Below are positions 46,962 to 55,902 of a DNA stretch of 64,000 bases, piece by piece. The stretch's first letter is position 1. Every line of letters begins with the position of its first letter. The translations under genes and the position numbers were made by a program. The DNA comes from Gluconobacter potus (GTDB lineage: Bacteria; Pseudomonadota; Alphaproteobacteria; Acetobacterales; Acetobacteraceae), in assembly GCF_015244705.1 (NCBI RefSeq), contig NZ_JABCQF010000004.1:62001-126000 (forward strand), in the 5' to 3' direction. Under the pieces are notes generated by a model. The model made no database searches. It worked only from the letters and a program-made list of their open reading frames with translations, and was not told where the DNA came from.

Positions 46962-47717
46962 ATGCCCACAGAAACGTCCCCGGGACAGGATTCCAGACGC
47001 TCGTCCGTATCGGAATCCGAGATCGCCCATTTCAGCGCCCTGGCCGAGGACTGGTGGAATCCGCGCGGCCCCATGGCCCCGCTACACGCCATGAACCCGC
47101 TTCGCACCGAATGGGTCAGCCGTCATGTCGCCCCCCTGCGCAAGGCGTCTTCCGGGCCTCTGAGCCTGCTCGATATCGGCTGCGGTGCCGGTCTGGCCAG
47201 CGAGGCCTATGCCAAACTCGGCTTCGACACACTCGGAATCGATGCCAGTGCGGCTGGCATCCGCGCGGCTGAAGCGCATCTGGCCGCCCATCCCCTGCCA
47301 CCAGAGGCAGCGTCCCTGTCCTATCGCAATGGCAGCGCGGAAGATCTCGTTGCGGAAGGTGCGCGCTTTGATGTCGTCAACGCCCTGGAAGTCATCGAGC
47401 ACGTCAATGACCCGCAGGACTTCCTGATCATGCTGGCTACGCTGACGAAACCGGGGGGCATGGTCGCCGTATCCACCCTGAACCGGACCCCGCGCTCTTT
47501 TGCCGTCGCCAAGCTTGGTGCGGAATATCTGCTGCGGATGCTGCCCGTGGGCACGCATGACTGGAAAAAGTTCATCAAACCCGACGAACTCGCCGCCATG
47601 GCCCGCCGCGCAGGCCTGCGCATGCTGGACATCGCGGGGATGAGCTACGTCCCGTTCCAGTGGCGCGAAAGCCGCGATACCGGCATTAATTACATCGCGA
47701 TCTTCCGCAAGGACTGA
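46962..47717 (+). CDS. ubiG: Ubiquinone biosynthesis O-methyltransferase
   Basis: This 251-aa SAM-dependent enzyme performs both O-methylations in ubiquinone synthesis. The start region SVSESEIAHFSALAEDWWNPRGPMAPLHAMNP is diagnostic. The SAM loop is LSLLDIGCGAGLASEAYA. The C-terminal block has THDWKKFIKPDEL and INYIAIFRKD. AAGGAG lies 8 nt before ATG 46962, and the long open frame upstream is not coding. It diverges from lysC over a 174-bp spacer and ends in a strong bidirectional terminator. Confidence 0.96.
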   Translation: MPTETSPGQDSRRSSVSESEIAHFSALAEDWWNPRGPMAPLHAMNPLRTEWVSRHVAPLRKASSGPLSLLDIGCGAGLASEAYAKLGFDTLGIDASAAGIRAAEAHLAAHPLPPEAASLSYRNGSAEDLVAEGARFDVVNALEVIEHVNDPQDFLIMLATLTKPGGMVAVSTLNRTPRSFAVAKLGAEYLLRMLPVGTHDWKKFIKPDELAAMARRAGLRMLDIAGMSYVPFQWRESRDTGINYIAIFRKD

Positions 47718-47721
47718 ACAA

Positions 47722-47765
47722 AAAAGGGCGGTTGCAGCATATCATTTTGCTACAACCGCCCTTTT
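47722..47765. terminator. Bidirectional terminator between ubiG and lactonase
   Basis: AAAAGGGCGGTTG pairs with CAACCGCCCTTTT. The stem extends inward (AGCA/TGCT) after one mismatch. The convergent genes on both sides end here. Confidence 0.92.
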
Positions 47766-47780
47766 CGGATCAGCGCTCGA

Positions 47781-49052
47781 TCAGACCTGTGTGTTCATGA
47801 ACGCAAAGGTCGTCGGGCTGCCAACGGGGGTGAAATTGTTCGTAAACGCAATTTCGCCCGTCTTCTTGTCCACCTTGAAAGAGGTCACGGCATCCGAGCG
47901 CTGGTTGGCGCAGAACAGGAATGCTCCGGACGGATCGAACATCAGCGCGCGGCCGTAATCCGCATGCATCCAGACCTCGTCCTGAAGGGTCAGCGTCCCG
48001 TCCGCGCCGATCGCGAACACGGCCAGCGAATCACCCAGACGGTTGGAGACGTAAACGAACTTGCCGCTGGCCGAGATCAGGATTTCCGCCGCAAGCGTCG
48101 AACCCCGGAAATGCGACGTGACAGTGCTGACGGTCTGGATATCGCTGATCGCGCCCGTTGCCGGGTCGAAATTGGAAACGACCACCTTCGAATCCTGCTC
48201 ACACAGATTGTACAGGATGCGGCCGGAATGATTGAACTGGAAATGACGCGGCGCCGAGCCCGGTTCCATGTCGTAATAGGGCGTCTTGGCCGGGATCAGT
48301 TTGCCGGTGTCGATATTCAGCGTCCAGACATAGACCCGGTCCAGCCCGGCATCATCCGCCAGCACGAACTTGCCGCTCGGGTCCGAATGGATCATGTGCG
48401 GATGCGAGCCCGAATGGTCGGACACGGCGAAATTGCCCTGCGGATTGTCCGAAGCGCGTTCCGGCTGGCGCGGCCCCGTGTTGTGAACGACGTCCGATGC
48501 CTCACCCAGAGATCCATCGGAACGGATCGGCAGAACGGCAACGCAGCCACCCACATAGTTTGCGACCAGCACGTAGCGACCCGAATGATGGATGCTCAGA
48601 TGGGCCGGAACGGCACCTTTCGAGCTGACAACATTCAGCTTGCGCAGCGAACCGGTCTTGGGATCGATCGCAAATGCCGTGACGGAGCCGTCCCCATCCT
48701 TGTTGAAATCGTCAATCTCGCTCAGCGCGTACAGGAAGCGCTGGTCCTTCGAAATCGCAAGGAAAGACGGGCTGGCGATATCCGTGAAGGTCGTGATCGG
48801 CGTCAGAACGCCCGTATCGCGATCCATATCGAAAACGGAGATCCCCTGCCCGTTCCCGGTTCCACCTCCCGGCGGCCCATGTTTCGTATATCCGCCGACG
48901 AAACAGATCGTCTTTGCAACCGGCTTCGGCGGTGGCGGAGGTGTCGGAACTGCCTTTTCAGGGTCAGCGGCCCCGGCGACGCCGGTGCCGGCCGCAGCAA
49001 CGCCGGCAACCAGTCCGACCGCAAAACTACGGCGGGAAACAGGGTGGGACAT
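47781..49052 (-). CDS. Tat-exported lactonase, seven-bladed beta-propeller family
   Basis: This 423-aa protein has a twin-arginine signal (SRRSFAVGLVAGVAAAG) and a Pro-rich linker. A beta-propeller of the 6-phosphogluconolactonase/lactonase_7 type follows, with repeating blocks such as ASPSFLAISKDQRFLYALSE, VPAHLSIHHSGRYVLVANY and HPHMIHSDPSGKFVLADD. Export to the periplasm would suit hydrolysis of sugar lactones made by periplasmic quinoprotein dehydrogenases, a hallmark of acetic acid bacteria. That link is inference. A cytoplasmic Pgl role is unlikely given the Tat signal. It is monocistronic, with a shared terminator downstream. Confidence 0.85.
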   Translation of the reverse strand: MSHPVSRRSFAVGLVAGVAAAGTGVAGAADPEKAVPTPPPPPKPVAKTICFVGGYTKHGPPGGGTGNGQGISVFDMDRDTGVLTPITTFTDIASPSFLAISKDQRFLYALSEIDDFNKDGDGSVTAFAIDPKTGSLRKLNVVSSKGAVPAHLSIHHSGRYVLVANYVGGCVAVLPIRSDGSLGEASDVVHNTGPRQPERASDNPQGNFAVSDHSGSHPHMIHSDPSGKFVLADDAGLDRVYVWTLNIDTGKLIPAKTPYYDMEPGSAPRHFQFNHSGRILYNLCEQDSKVVVSNFDPATGAISDIQTVSTVTSHFRGSTLAAEILISASGKFVYVSNRLGDSLAVFAIGADGTLTLQDEVWMHADYGRALMFDPSGAFLFCANQRSDAVTSFKVDKKTGEIAFTNNFTPVGSPTTFAFMNTQV

Positions 49053-49147
49053 GATGGATCTGCATTCCTTTCAATATGGCAGGGAAAACGCCCGCTACCA
49101 GGAAAAGACGCATTCCCGACCCCGACACCGGTTTCCCGGCCACCGGT

Positions 49148-49636
49148 TCAGTGGGCGTCCTTCGGCAGTTTGCATTGCGGCCCCACAGGTGGACCGGCAT
49201 AGCGGGTCCAGGTCTGGGTCTCTCCCAGAAGGGGCATTCCCAGAACGAATCCGCGCAGTTTCAGGACATTGGGTTCAGACACCCATATCCGCGCCTGATA
49301 GACCCGTCCGGTCCGCGGATCAAGAATATGACCCTGCCACTTGCGGTCCTCGATTGGGACAAAGTCTGTCAGCATGCGGATTCCGCACTGCGACCGCCCC
49401 CAGACATCCTTTGGAACAGCCCCGTCATAAGCCATGCCAATCAGCTGTCCGCAGAGCATGTGGCCACAGGGCTCAATGGAAAACAGACCGTCATGCTCCT
49501 CGGACAGCCACAGCCCTTCTTCAGGAATATCCGAAGGCGCCGCTCCTGTTGGAGCGGATGTCTGTGCCTGTGCCGGGACACAGGAAAGTGATGACACAGC
49601 CAGCAGGACAGCCGCGAAAAAGCCTGCTCCCCGCAT
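49148..49636 (-). CDS. Secreted DUF2147 protein
   Basis: This 162-aa protein has a signal peptide (MRGAGFFAAVLLAVSSLSCV, cleaved after PAQA). The DUF2147 core reads EGLWLSEEHDGLFSIEPCGHMLCGQLIGMAYD and KWQGHILDPRTGRVYQARIWV. The family is a small periplasmic beta-barrel of unknown function, sometimes linked to envelope stress. It has cysteine pairs (CGHMLCG and C near KDVWGRSQCG) that could form disulfides. Its start abuts the grxC stop with no gap, so it is translated from the same message as glutaredoxin, comF and DUF3553. Confidence 0.85.
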   Translation of the reverse strand: MRGAGFFAAVLLAVSSLSCVPAQAQTSAPTGAAPSDIPEEGLWLSEEHDGLFSIEPCGHMLCGQLIGMAYDGAVPKDVWGRSQCGIRMLTDFVPIEDRKWQGHILDPRTGRVYQARIWVSEPNVLKLRGFVLGMPLLGETQTWTRYAGPPVGPQCKLPKDAH

Positions 49637-49894
49637 TCAGACCTTGCCCAGCAGGGCATCAAGGCGCCCCGCACGATCAAGCGCCATCAGATCATCGCAG
49701 CCCCCCAGACCCTTACCGTCCACAAATGTCTGCGGCACGGTGCGCCTGCCGGATCGGCGGATGGACTCCTCCCGCTCCGCCGATCCGTGAGGCGCGTTGA
49801 TTTCCTGAAACTCTATCCCCTTGGAGCGCAGCAGGCTGACGGCATGCACGCAGTAAGGACATCCAGGCTGGGTATAAATCTCGACTTTCGACAT
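49637..49894 (-). CDS. grxC: Glutaredoxin 3
   Basis: This 85-aa dithiol glutaredoxin begins MSKVEIYTQPGCPYCVHAV, with the CPYC active site. The glutathione-binding TVPQTFVDGKGLGGCDDLMAL has the cis-Pro and GG motifs. It reduces disulfides with glutathione in the cytoplasm. ATG 49894 is the natural start, although the frame is open upstream. It lies 7 bp after comF and directly before DUF2147. Confidence 0.95.
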   Translation of the reverse strand: MSKVEIYTQPGCPYCVHAVSLLRSKGIEFQEINAPHGSAEREESIRRSGRRTVPQTFVDGKGLGGCDDLMALDRAGRLDALLGKV

Positions 49895-49901
49895 AGGATC
49901 C

Positions 49902-50672
49902 TCATTCCTGGACAAAGCGCGGGTTCTGTTCATCCACTCTCCCGGTCCGCGCTGCAACCAAAATATCCACGCTCGCCGCACCGGCCTTCATCAGTGCCGT
50001 CGTGCAGGCCGATGCCGTGGACCCTGTCGTCAGCACGTCATCCACGAGCAGGACGGCCTGCCCCTCTATCCGTGCCCCGCGTCCTTTTCTCACCCGAACC
50101 ACATGTTCCATCTCGCGCTCGCGCTCCCCGGCAGACAGACGGGCCAGCGCGCGCGTGGAGCGGATACGCTGAAGAGCATCCACCACACAGGGCAGACCCG
50201 CAAGCCGTGAAACGCCCTGAGCCATCAGGGCAGCCTGATTGTAACGCCGTTTCCACAAACGCGTACGATACAGCGGAACGGGCACGACAAGTGTGACGTT
50301 CCCCAGCATGTCTTCAGCGACCGATGTCATCTGGCGGCCCAGAACGGCAGCATTTTCAGTATGATCGGAATATTTCAGTGGCAGGATCAAGCGTCGCGAC
50401 CATGCGTCGTAAACGAAAGCCGCCCGCGCCGAACGCCAGACCGGCGGATGGGCCTGACAAGCCGCACAGCAGTTCTGAGTACCGCCCAGGCCCTCGTTTT
50501 CCAGTGGAACACCGCATCGGTGACAACTGGGAGAAACAATCCGGTGAGCAGCCTGGAAACATGTGCCGCAGAACGCGCCTTCCGTCATGACTTCCGTCCC
50601 GCAGGCCGCACAGGTCGGAGGCAGAAGCGTATCCAGAACAACGCGCGCGCTGCGGGTCAGAAGCCGTTTCAC
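49902..50672 (-). CDS. comF: ComF-family amidophosphoribosyltransferase-like protein
   Basis: This 256-aa protein starts at GTG 50672 (MKRLLTRSARVVLDTLLPP). It has the N-terminal zinc-finger cysteines (CAACG...CGTCF, CHRCG, CCAACQ), then LPLKYSDHTENAAVLG and the PRPP-binding motif VLLVDDVLTTGSTASACTTAL. ComF proteins contribute to DNA uptake in naturally competent bacteria, but the family is found widely and its role here is unknown. It overlaps DUF3553 by 4 bp (GTGA) and is followed by grxC. Confidence 0.92.
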   Translation of the reverse strand: MKRLLTRSARVVLDTLLPPTCAACGTEVMTEGAFCGTCFQAAHRIVSPSCHRCGVPLENEGLGGTQNCCAACQAHPPVWRSARAAFVYDAWSRRLILPLKYSDHTENAAVLGRQMTSVAEDMLGNVTLVVPVPLYRTRLWKRRYNQAALMAQGVSRLAGLPCVVDALQRIRSTRALARLSAGEREREMEHVVRVRKGRGARIEGQAVLLVDDVLTTGSTASACTTALMKAGAASVDILVAARTGRVDEQNPRFVQE

Positions 50673-50857
50673 CCTGTGCGCGGTACCAGTTTGAGCGTGA
50701 TTCGGGATGCGTCGATCAGGACCTTGCCCTGATGCTGGAAATTGACGGTCACCCGCTCTCCCACAGCCGACTGGACCTGGCCCCAGCCCCATTCAGGATG
50801 ATCGGGGTGCTGGACAATTTGCCCCGGCTCAAGAAAGGACTGAAAGGGCCCGGTCAC
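50669..50857 (-). CDS. DUF3553 small protein
   Basis: This 62-aa protein contains FLEPGQIVQHPDHPEWGWGQVQSAVGERVTVNFQHQGK, the DUF3553 signature. The fold resembles the small SH3-like barrel seen at the end of UvrD-type helicases. The function is unknown. It is the first gene of the DUF3553-comF-grxC-DUF2147 operon and overlaps comF by 4 bp. Confidence 0.85.
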   Translation of the reverse strand: MTGPFQSFLEPGQIVQHPDHPEWGWGQVQSAVGERVTVNFQHQGKVLIDASRITLKLVPRTG

Positions 50858-50893
50858 TGACAGACCTGCCAGAAGACCGGAACCCGTTCCATG

Positions 50894-52300
50894 TCAGTGC
50901 CCTGCATTCTCGCCGGAGAAATCAGGCGCCTCGAGACCGGAGGCCTCAAGCTGTGCAGCCAACGCCGCCTTCAGACGGTCAAGCCCAGCGTCGTCACGCG
51001 CCTCGGCCCGGGCCACCAGAACGGCCTGTGTGTTGGAAGCCCGAAGCAGCCACCAGCCATCGGGCGTATTGACGCGAACACCGTCAATTTCGGACACGTC
51101 CGCACCCTCTTTCCGCAGACGTTCGGCCACTTCCGTGATGACCTCGAACTTGCGTTTGTCATCACAGTTGAAGCGCAACTCCGGCGTCGTAACCGTCACC
51201 GGCAGGCTGTCGCGGAAATCCGAAAGCGGCCCTGGCAGACGCGAGACAATCCCCAGAACCCGCACGGCAGCATAAAGCGCATCGTCAAAACCGTACCACT
51301 TGTCGGCAAAGAAGATATGCCCGGACATCTCACCGGCCAGCGGAGAGCCGGTTTCAGCCATCTTGGTCTTGATGAGCGAATGGCCTGTCTTCCACATCAG
51401 CGGCTGCCCACCGGCCTTTGCGATCTCGTCGAACAGGATCTGGCTGGCTTTCACATCCGCGATGATCGTGGCACCCGGGTGACGGCTCAGAACATCCTGC
51501 GCCAGCAGAACCAGCATCTGGTCGCCCCAGAAGATCTGGCCGCGATTGTCGACAATACCGATCCGGTCCGCGTCACCATCAAAGGCAATCCCCAGATCCG
51601 CCTGCTTTTCGTCCACAACGCGGATCAGGTCCTGAAGATTTTTCTCGACCGTCGGATCGGGATGATGGTTCGGGAAATGCCCGTCGATCTCTCCGAACAA
51701 AACCGTATGCTCGCCCGGAAGACGCTCGACCAGACGGTTAAGCACGGCGCCGGCTGCGGAATTACCATTGTCCCAGACGACCCGCAGTGGCCGGATCCCA
51801 TCGTAATCCTGGACAAGCCGGTCAATATATCGGTCGGAAATATCAACCCTGACCGCAGTCCCATTCGTCGCAGGAAGAACATCGCCGGATGCGGACAGAC
51901 GACCTAGTTCGCGAATCTGGTCGCCGTAAAACGGCTTGCCGCCCATCATCATCTTGAAGCCGTTGTAATCAGGTGGATTATGGCTCCCCGTGACCATGAC
52001 CGCACCATCAGCGTCATCCGCCACGGAGGCGAAATAGAGCATGGGCGTCGGCCCACATCCGATCCGCGTCACGTCCGCTCCGGATTCGACGGCGCCCCGG
52101 ACCAGCGCCTCTTCCAGCGCCGGCGAAGACAGACGGCCGTCATACCCGACCACAATCCTCTTCCCGCCAGCGCGGATCACCATGCTCGCGAATGTGCGAC
52201 CTATGGCGAAGGCGTCGGCCGGATGCAGCGTCTTTCCGACGATCCCGCGAATATCATATTCCCGCAGGCTCGTCGGATCAAAATCATGCCGGAATGGCAT
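50894..52300 (-). CDS. Phosphomannomutase / phosphoglucomutase
   Basis: This 468-aa alpha-D-phosphohexomutase begins with the substrate-loop region [19 protein letters not shown]. The phosphoserine motif is [18 protein letters not shown] and the Mg loop is [13 protein letters not shown]. Sugar specificity is GEMSGHIFF. The C-terminal phosphate-binding segment is [17 protein letters not shown]. This is the AlgC/ManB-type dual-specificity branch. It would provide glucose-1-P and mannose-1-P. Its ATG shares one base with the stop of galU, which uses glucose-1-P, so the two form a coupled UDP-glucose module for polysaccharide or cellulose synthesis. Confidence 0.93.
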   Translation of the reverse strand: MPFRHDFDPTSLREYDIRGIVGKTLHPADAFAIGRTFASMVIRAGGKRIVVGYDGRLSSPALEEALVRGAVESGADVTRIGCGPTPMLYFASVADDADGAVMVTGSHNPPDYNGFKMMMGGKPFYGDQIRELGRLSASGDVLPATNGTAVRVDISDRYIDRLVQDYDGIRPLRVVWDNGNSAAGAVLNRLVERLPGEHTVLFGEIDGHFPNHHPDPTVEKNLQDLIRVVDEKQADLGIAFDGDADRIGIVDNRGQIFWGDQMLVLLAQDVLSRHPGATIIADVKASQILFDEIAKAGGQPLMWKTGHSLIKTKMAETGSPLAGEMSGHIFFADKWYGFDDALYAAVRVLGIVSRLPGPLSDFRDSLPVTVTTPELRFNCDDKRKFEVITEVAERLRKEGADVSEIDGVRVNTPDGWWLLRASNTQAVLVARAEARDDAGLDRLKAALAAQLEASGLEAPDFSGENAGH

Positions 52301-53184
52301 CAGGGCGCATCCACATACTGCTTGTACTTCTTGAGGAAGGCCTTCACGGACGCACCAAGATCCTCGCGATCGATCGAGAAAGCGATCTGGGCTTCGAGGA
52401 ATCCGGCCTTATCGCCGCAGTCGTAGCGCGTGCCTTCGTTGCGCAGACCATGGAACGGCACTTCACCGATCGTCTTGGCCATCGCATCCGTCAGCTGAAC
52501 TTCATTGCCCGCGCCACGCTCCAGCTTCGCCAGATACTTCATGACGTCCGGCGTCAGCACGTAACGGCCGATAATGGACAGGTTCGAAGGGGCATCTTCC
52601 GGAGCCGGCTTTTCGACCAGTCCCTTGACCTCAACCAGCTTGCCGTCATCACTGCCGACGTCAAGGATGCCGTAACGGTTCGTATGCTCGGGCGGAACTT
52701 CCGTGACTGCCACGACGTTGCCGCCGGTCTGGTTGTAGGCCTCGACTAGCTGACCAATGCAGCTGCGTCCCTTGACGATGTCGTCCGGCAGCAGAATGGC
52801 GAACGGATCATCTCCGATGAACGAGCGCGCACACCAGATCGCATGACCCAGTCCCAGCGGCTCCTGCTGTCGCACAGCCACGAGGGAACCTGCCTGCACA
52901 CTGCTGGGTGCAAGCGCTTCAAGTGCGCTCTTCTTGCCGCGCTCCTTGAGCGTTGCTTCAAGTTCATAGGCAATGTCGAAATAATCGATCAGGCTGTCTT
53001 TGCCACGACCGGTCACCAGACAGAATTCTTCGATCCCGGCTTCGCGGGCTTCATCGATCGCGTACTGGATCAGCGGCTTATCGACGACAGGAAGCATCTC
53101 CTTCGGCATGGCCTTGGTCGCAGGCAGGAACCGCGTTCCGAGACCGGCAACAGGAAGGACAGCTTTTTTCAGTGGCTTGATCAC
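52300..53184 (-). CDS. galU: UTP--glucose-1-phosphate uridylyltransferase
   Basis: This 294-aa nucleotidyltransferase makes UDP-glucose. The signature is [35 protein letters not shown], followed by [25 protein letters not shown]. The start is GTG at 53184, with GAGG four bases upstream. It precedes the mutase gene with a one-base overlap. The 211-bp spacer up to tRNA-Leu shows no gene. It holds a CCCC-TGC-GGGG hairpin at 53331-53341 with T residues on the plus strand, where no gene would use it as a terminator. Confidence 0.95.
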   Translation of the reverse strand: MIKPLKKAVLPVAGLGTRFLPATKAMPKEMLPVVDKPLIQYAIDEAREAGIEEFCLVTGRGKDSLIDYFDIAYELEATLKERGKKSALEALAPSSVQAGSLVAVRQQEPLGLGHAIWCARSFIGDDPFAILLPDDIVKGRSCIGQLVEAYNQTGGNVVAVTEVPPEHTNRYGILDVGSDDGKLVEVKGLVEKPAPEDAPSNLSIIGRYVLTPDVMKYLAKLERGAGNEVQLTDAMAKTIGEVPFHGLRNEGTRYDCGDKAGFLEAQIAFSIDREDLGASVKAFLKKYKQYVDAP

Positions 53185-53375
53185 GAAACCTCACACATCA
53201 GCCGAAAATGACGCCCGACCGCCGAACCGGAAGTCCAGACGCTCTCAAGGACGCAATAAGGAATAACCCTGTCTCAGCAGTCTGGCAACAAAATGGCACA
53301 GACCGGAGAACAGCAAGGAAACGCATCAGTCCCCTGCGGGGTTTATTTTCATGATGTGTGATTTTTACTGGGATA

Positions 53376-53397
53376 CACCGACATCTGAATGTCAGTG
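53376..53397 (-). other. Hairpin immediately downstream of tRNA-Leu
   Basis: On the minus strand CACTGACAT pairs with ATGTCGGTG (one G-U) around TCAG, starting at the CCA end of the tRNA. There is no T-run. It may help processing or termination. Confidence 0.25.
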
Positions 53398-53481
53398 GTG
53401 CGGCCGAGAAGACTCGAACTTCCACGGGGTTGCCCCCACAAGCACCTCAAGCTTGCGCGTCTACCATTCCGCCACGGCCGC
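53396..53481 (-). tRNA. tRNA-Leu(GAG)
   Basis: An 86-nt class II tRNA with a long variable arm and encoded CCA. On the minus strand the acceptor is GCGGCCG/CGGCCGC and the D-arm begins TGGCGGAATGGTAGACGCG. The anticodon stem CAAGC/GCTTG encloses TTGAGGT, giving anticodon GAG for CUC and CUU. The variable arm is GGGGGCAACCCC-like. Confidence 0.95.
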
Positions 53482-53530
53482 CCCGTGACAAACGGCCTTG
53501 CTTCGTGCATGACCGTCCGGTGTGGAAGGG

Positions 53531-53559
53531 GCTATAGCGGATGCCGAAAACGAGGGCAA
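53531..53559 (-). promoter_or_regulatory. Candidate promoter for tRNA-Leu
   Basis: On the minus strand TTGCCC (53554-53559) and TATAGC (53531-53536) are separated by 17 bp, about 50 bp before the tRNA. It overlaps the first codons of lipB on the other strand. Confidence 0.38.
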
Positions 53560-54242
53560 TGACCCGAAATGAGATTTGTGAAGAAATTTTGTGGAAGTCC
53601 TCTCCGGGACTGACACCCTATCCGGATGCTCTGGCCCTCATGGAAGGGCGCGCACGCGCCATCCATGAAGGTGCGGCCACCCCACTGGTATGGCTGGTCG
53701 AGCATCCCCCCGTCTTTACGGCAGGCACATCGGCGAAGGATGCCGATCTCTACAATCCCCATGGCTACCCGACCTATGCTGCCGGGCGCGGAGGACAGTG
53801 GACCTATCATGGACCGGGCCAGAGGCTGGGTTATGTCATGATGGATCTGACGAAGCCGAACGGCACCGTCCCGCCCCGCGACCTGCGCGCTTTTGTCGCA
53901 GGGCTGGAAGGGTGGATGACAGATGCCCTTGCCCGGCTCGGCATCACAGCCTTTACCCGCGAGGGCCGGATCGGCGTCTGGACGATCGATCCCCTCACGG
54001 GCCTGGAAGCCAAGATCGGGGCGCTGGGCATCCGCGTCAGCCGCTGGGTCAGTTGGCATGGCGTTTCGATCAATGTCAGTCCCGATCTGACCGATTTCGA
54101 TGGAATCGTGCCCTGCGGCATCCGCGAGTTCGGCGTCACCAGTCTCCAGCGATTCGACAGCAGCCTGACGATGACGGATCTCGATGACGCCCTCGCCGCC
54201 GCATGGCCAGGACGGTTCGGCTCTATCCCGCGGGCGGCGTAA
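53541..54242 (+). CDS. lipB: Lipoyl(octanoyl) transferase
   Basis: This 233-aa enzyme moves octanoyl from ACP to lipoyl domains of 2-oxoacid dehydrogenases. Motifs are [38 protein letters not shown], the catalytic Lys in [19 protein letters not shown] and the catalytic Cys in [17 protein letters not shown] 53541 and ATG 53559 are both possible starts and neither has a strong ribosome site. The 3' end overlaps the convergent lolA gene by 20 bp. Confidence 0.95.
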   Translation: MPKTRAMTRNEICEEILWKSSPGLTPYPDALALMEGRARAIHEGAATPLVWLVEHPPVFTAGTSAKDADLYNPHGYPTYAAGRGGQWTYHGPGQRLGYVMMDLTKPNGTVPPRDLRAFVAGLEGWMTDALARLGITAFTREGRIGVWTIDPLTGLEAKIGALGIRVSRWVSWHGVSINVSPDLTDFDGIVPCGIREFGVTSLQRFDSSLTMTDLDDALAAAWPGRFGSIPRAA

Positions 54243-54816
54243 AGACGGACGGGGCGATTGCCACGCCCTGCTGCACAGCGGAAAGCTCCACCCCGAAATG
54301 ATGCTGTCGGGCATCCACGCCCTGCAACCCGATCAAACCGAGCTGACCGTTCACGTCCGAAAACTGGATCGTCAGCAGCCCCTGGGACGGATTATCCGCC
54401 TGCGCGACTGAAATCTGCAGCGATCCGTCCCCATGCCGCACATCCGTAACCTGCACGTCGCCGTCGAACCGGATCGGATATTTCAGCAGCAGGCCGAGCG
54501 GATTGTGCCGCAGCGACAGATGCGTGACGGCGCCCATTGCCCGATCATCGAGCACAAGGTGCCCGTCACCCGCGACGAGTTCCATCGGATGCGGCGCCAC
54601 ATAATCCAGCCTCAGATGCCCTGGAATGTAGGAAAAACGTCCTGCGCTCTCCCCCGCATCCGGCCCATGTTGCAGGAAGGCGGCCTGCAGCCCCTGAACA
54701 CCGTTCAGATAGGCCTCGATACGATGCACGTCGTCCTGCTCGGCCGCAGGCAGGTGGCCATAGCCACCCGTCGCACAGCCTGACAGCAGAAGGAGTGCCA
54801 GCAGAGCACGTTTCAT
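54223..54816 (-). CDS. lolA: LolA-like protein with a lipoprotein signal
   Basis: This 197-aa protein matches LolA, the periplasmic carrier that moves lipoproteins from the Lol ABC transporter to the outer membrane. Examples are [33 protein letters not shown] and [14 protein letters not shown]. Classic LolA is soluble, but the N-terminus here is [18 protein letters not shown] with a good lipobox (L-S-G-C). The mature protein could therefore be lipid-anchored, and Ala at +2 would favour the outer membrane. LolB is lipidated in gammaproteobacteria, and most alphaproteobacteria lack LolB, so a combined role is a reasonable hypothesis. It overlaps bolA by 4 bp. Confidence 0.82.
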   Translation of the reverse strand: MKRALLALLLLSGCATGGYGHLPAAEQDDVHRIEAYLNGVQGLQAAFLQHGPDAGESAGRFSYIPGHLRLDYVAPHPMELVAGDGHLVLDDRAMGAVTHLSLRHNPLGLLLKYPIRFDGDVQVTDVRHGDGSLQISVAQADNPSQGLLTIQFSDVNGQLGLIGLQGVDARQHHFGVELSAVQQGVAIAPSVFTPPAG

Positions 54817-55127
54817 GGGGTTTTCTCTCCATGCAGAACCAGGGACAGCGCATGCAGTCCGGAGCTGAACTCCTCAGACAGCAGACCATTGACCAGCCGA
54901 TGGCGCGCCACCCGGTTCAGTCCGTCAAACCGCGCACTGGTGATGGCGACATTGAAATGCGTCTCCCCACCGCCCCCAAGAGCTTTCGCCCCGGCATGAT
55001 GAGCATGACGGGCACTGTCATCCTGGATCTCGAGCGTCGTGGGCGACAGTTCCTGTCGAAGGATCGCCTCGATCCGTTCCCGTCGGGTGGAGTGCGGCGC
55101 GGAAGAGCATGAAGCTGTTTCAGACAT
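54813..55127 (-). CDS. BolA-family protein
   Basis: This 104-aa protein contains the BolA core ERIEAILRQELSPTTLEIQDDSARHAHH and GETHFNVAITSARFDGLNRVARHRLVNGLL, with the conserved histidines that pair with monothiol glutaredoxin to hold a Fe-S cluster. It probably belongs to the iron/redox-regulating branch. It diverges from the J-domain gene over 51 bp and overlaps lolA by 4 bp. The bolA, J-domain, cobS, cobT neighbourhood is one I recognise from other alphaproteobacteria. Confidence 0.9.
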   Translation of the reverse strand: MSETASCSSAPHSTRRERIEAILRQELSPTTLEIQDDSARHAHHAGAKALGGGGETHFNVAITSARFDGLNRVARHRLVNGLLSEEFSSGLHALSLVLHGEKTP

Positions 55128-55178
55128 GATGAAAATCGTCCGGCTGGAGGAATGGCCGCTTGCATCGTGCGGCTGTGA

Positions 55179-55817
55179 TTGCCCATATCAGACACCATGC
55201 AGCGCAAATCCACCAGACACCGGGCCTTCGATCCCGATCCTGACGCGCCGGAACAGGTCTGCGACCATCCGGGCTGCAACGAACCTGCGGGCTACCGTGC
55301 GCCGCGCGGGCGTGATGCCCTGCGCTCGTATTTCTGGTTCTGCCTTGAACATGTCCGCGAATATAATTCCCGCTGGGACTTCTATCGCGGCATGACGCCG
55401 GGCCAGATCGAAGCGCATCTGCGGGCTGACGTCTCATGGCAGCGTCCGTCCTGGAAGCTCGGCACCGGAACAGCCAACAAGGCCGAGTTCAACGAGGATG
55501 ACATTCTCGACCCGCTCGACATTCTTGGCGCGACCCGCCACAGCCGGGCCGAGCGGGCGAAAGATGCGGCCCGCCAGCGCGCGTCTGCCCAGGCCGCCGG
55601 AATCCCCGAGCCGCTGCGCCAGCCCCTTGCGACCCTGGACCTGACATGGCCCGTCTCTTTCGATGACGTGAAAACCCGCTACCGGGTCCTCGCCCGCCAG
55701 CATCATCCCGATGCCAATATCGGCGATACGAAATCCGAAGAGCGTTTCAAAGCCATCGGCTCGGCCTATGCCGTTCTGAAAGTCCATTTCACCCGGCAGG
55801 ATGATTTCGTTTCCTGA
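55179..55817 (+). CDS. J-domain protein with N-terminal Cys/His cluster
   Basis: This 212-aa protein carries a C-terminal J domain with HPD (TRYRVLARQHHPDANIGD and ERFKAIGSAYAVLK), so it should stimulate a DnaK ATPase. The N-terminal half has C28-x4-C33 and C55-x2-H58 with aromatic residues between (YFWFCLEHVREYN), a possible zinc site not found in DnaJ. ATG 55179 and ATG 55197 are alternatives. It is upstream of cobS by 85 bp and divergent from bolA, which suggests a role in metal or Fe-S handling, but that is inference. Confidence 0.85.
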   Translation: MPISDTMQRKSTRHRAFDPDPDAPEQVCDHPGCNEPAGYRAPRGRDALRSYFWFCLEHVREYNSRWDFYRGMTPGQIEAHLRADVSWQRPSWKLGTGTANKAEFNEDDILDPLDILGATRHSRAERAKDAARQRASAQAAGIPEPLRQPLATLDLTWPVSFDDVKTRYRVLARQHHPDANIGDTKSEERFKAIGSAYAVLKVHFTRQDDFVS

Positions 55818-55902
55818 ATTTTTAGACTGGAACACAGGACGCCGAGGCTCCATCTTCTCCAGAACGTCCTGATCCAAGAGCCAGAGAAAGCCCAAGAGTC
55901 CC

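Noticed and set aside
53331-53350. CCCC-TGC-GGGG hairpin plus T residues as a terminator
   Set aside because: The T-rich side is on the plus strand, where no gene ends here; galU and tRNA-Leu read the other way.
53396-53481. tRNA-associated integration site
   Set aside because: No integrase, no repeated tRNA 3' end and no foreign cargo lie next to either tRNA gene.
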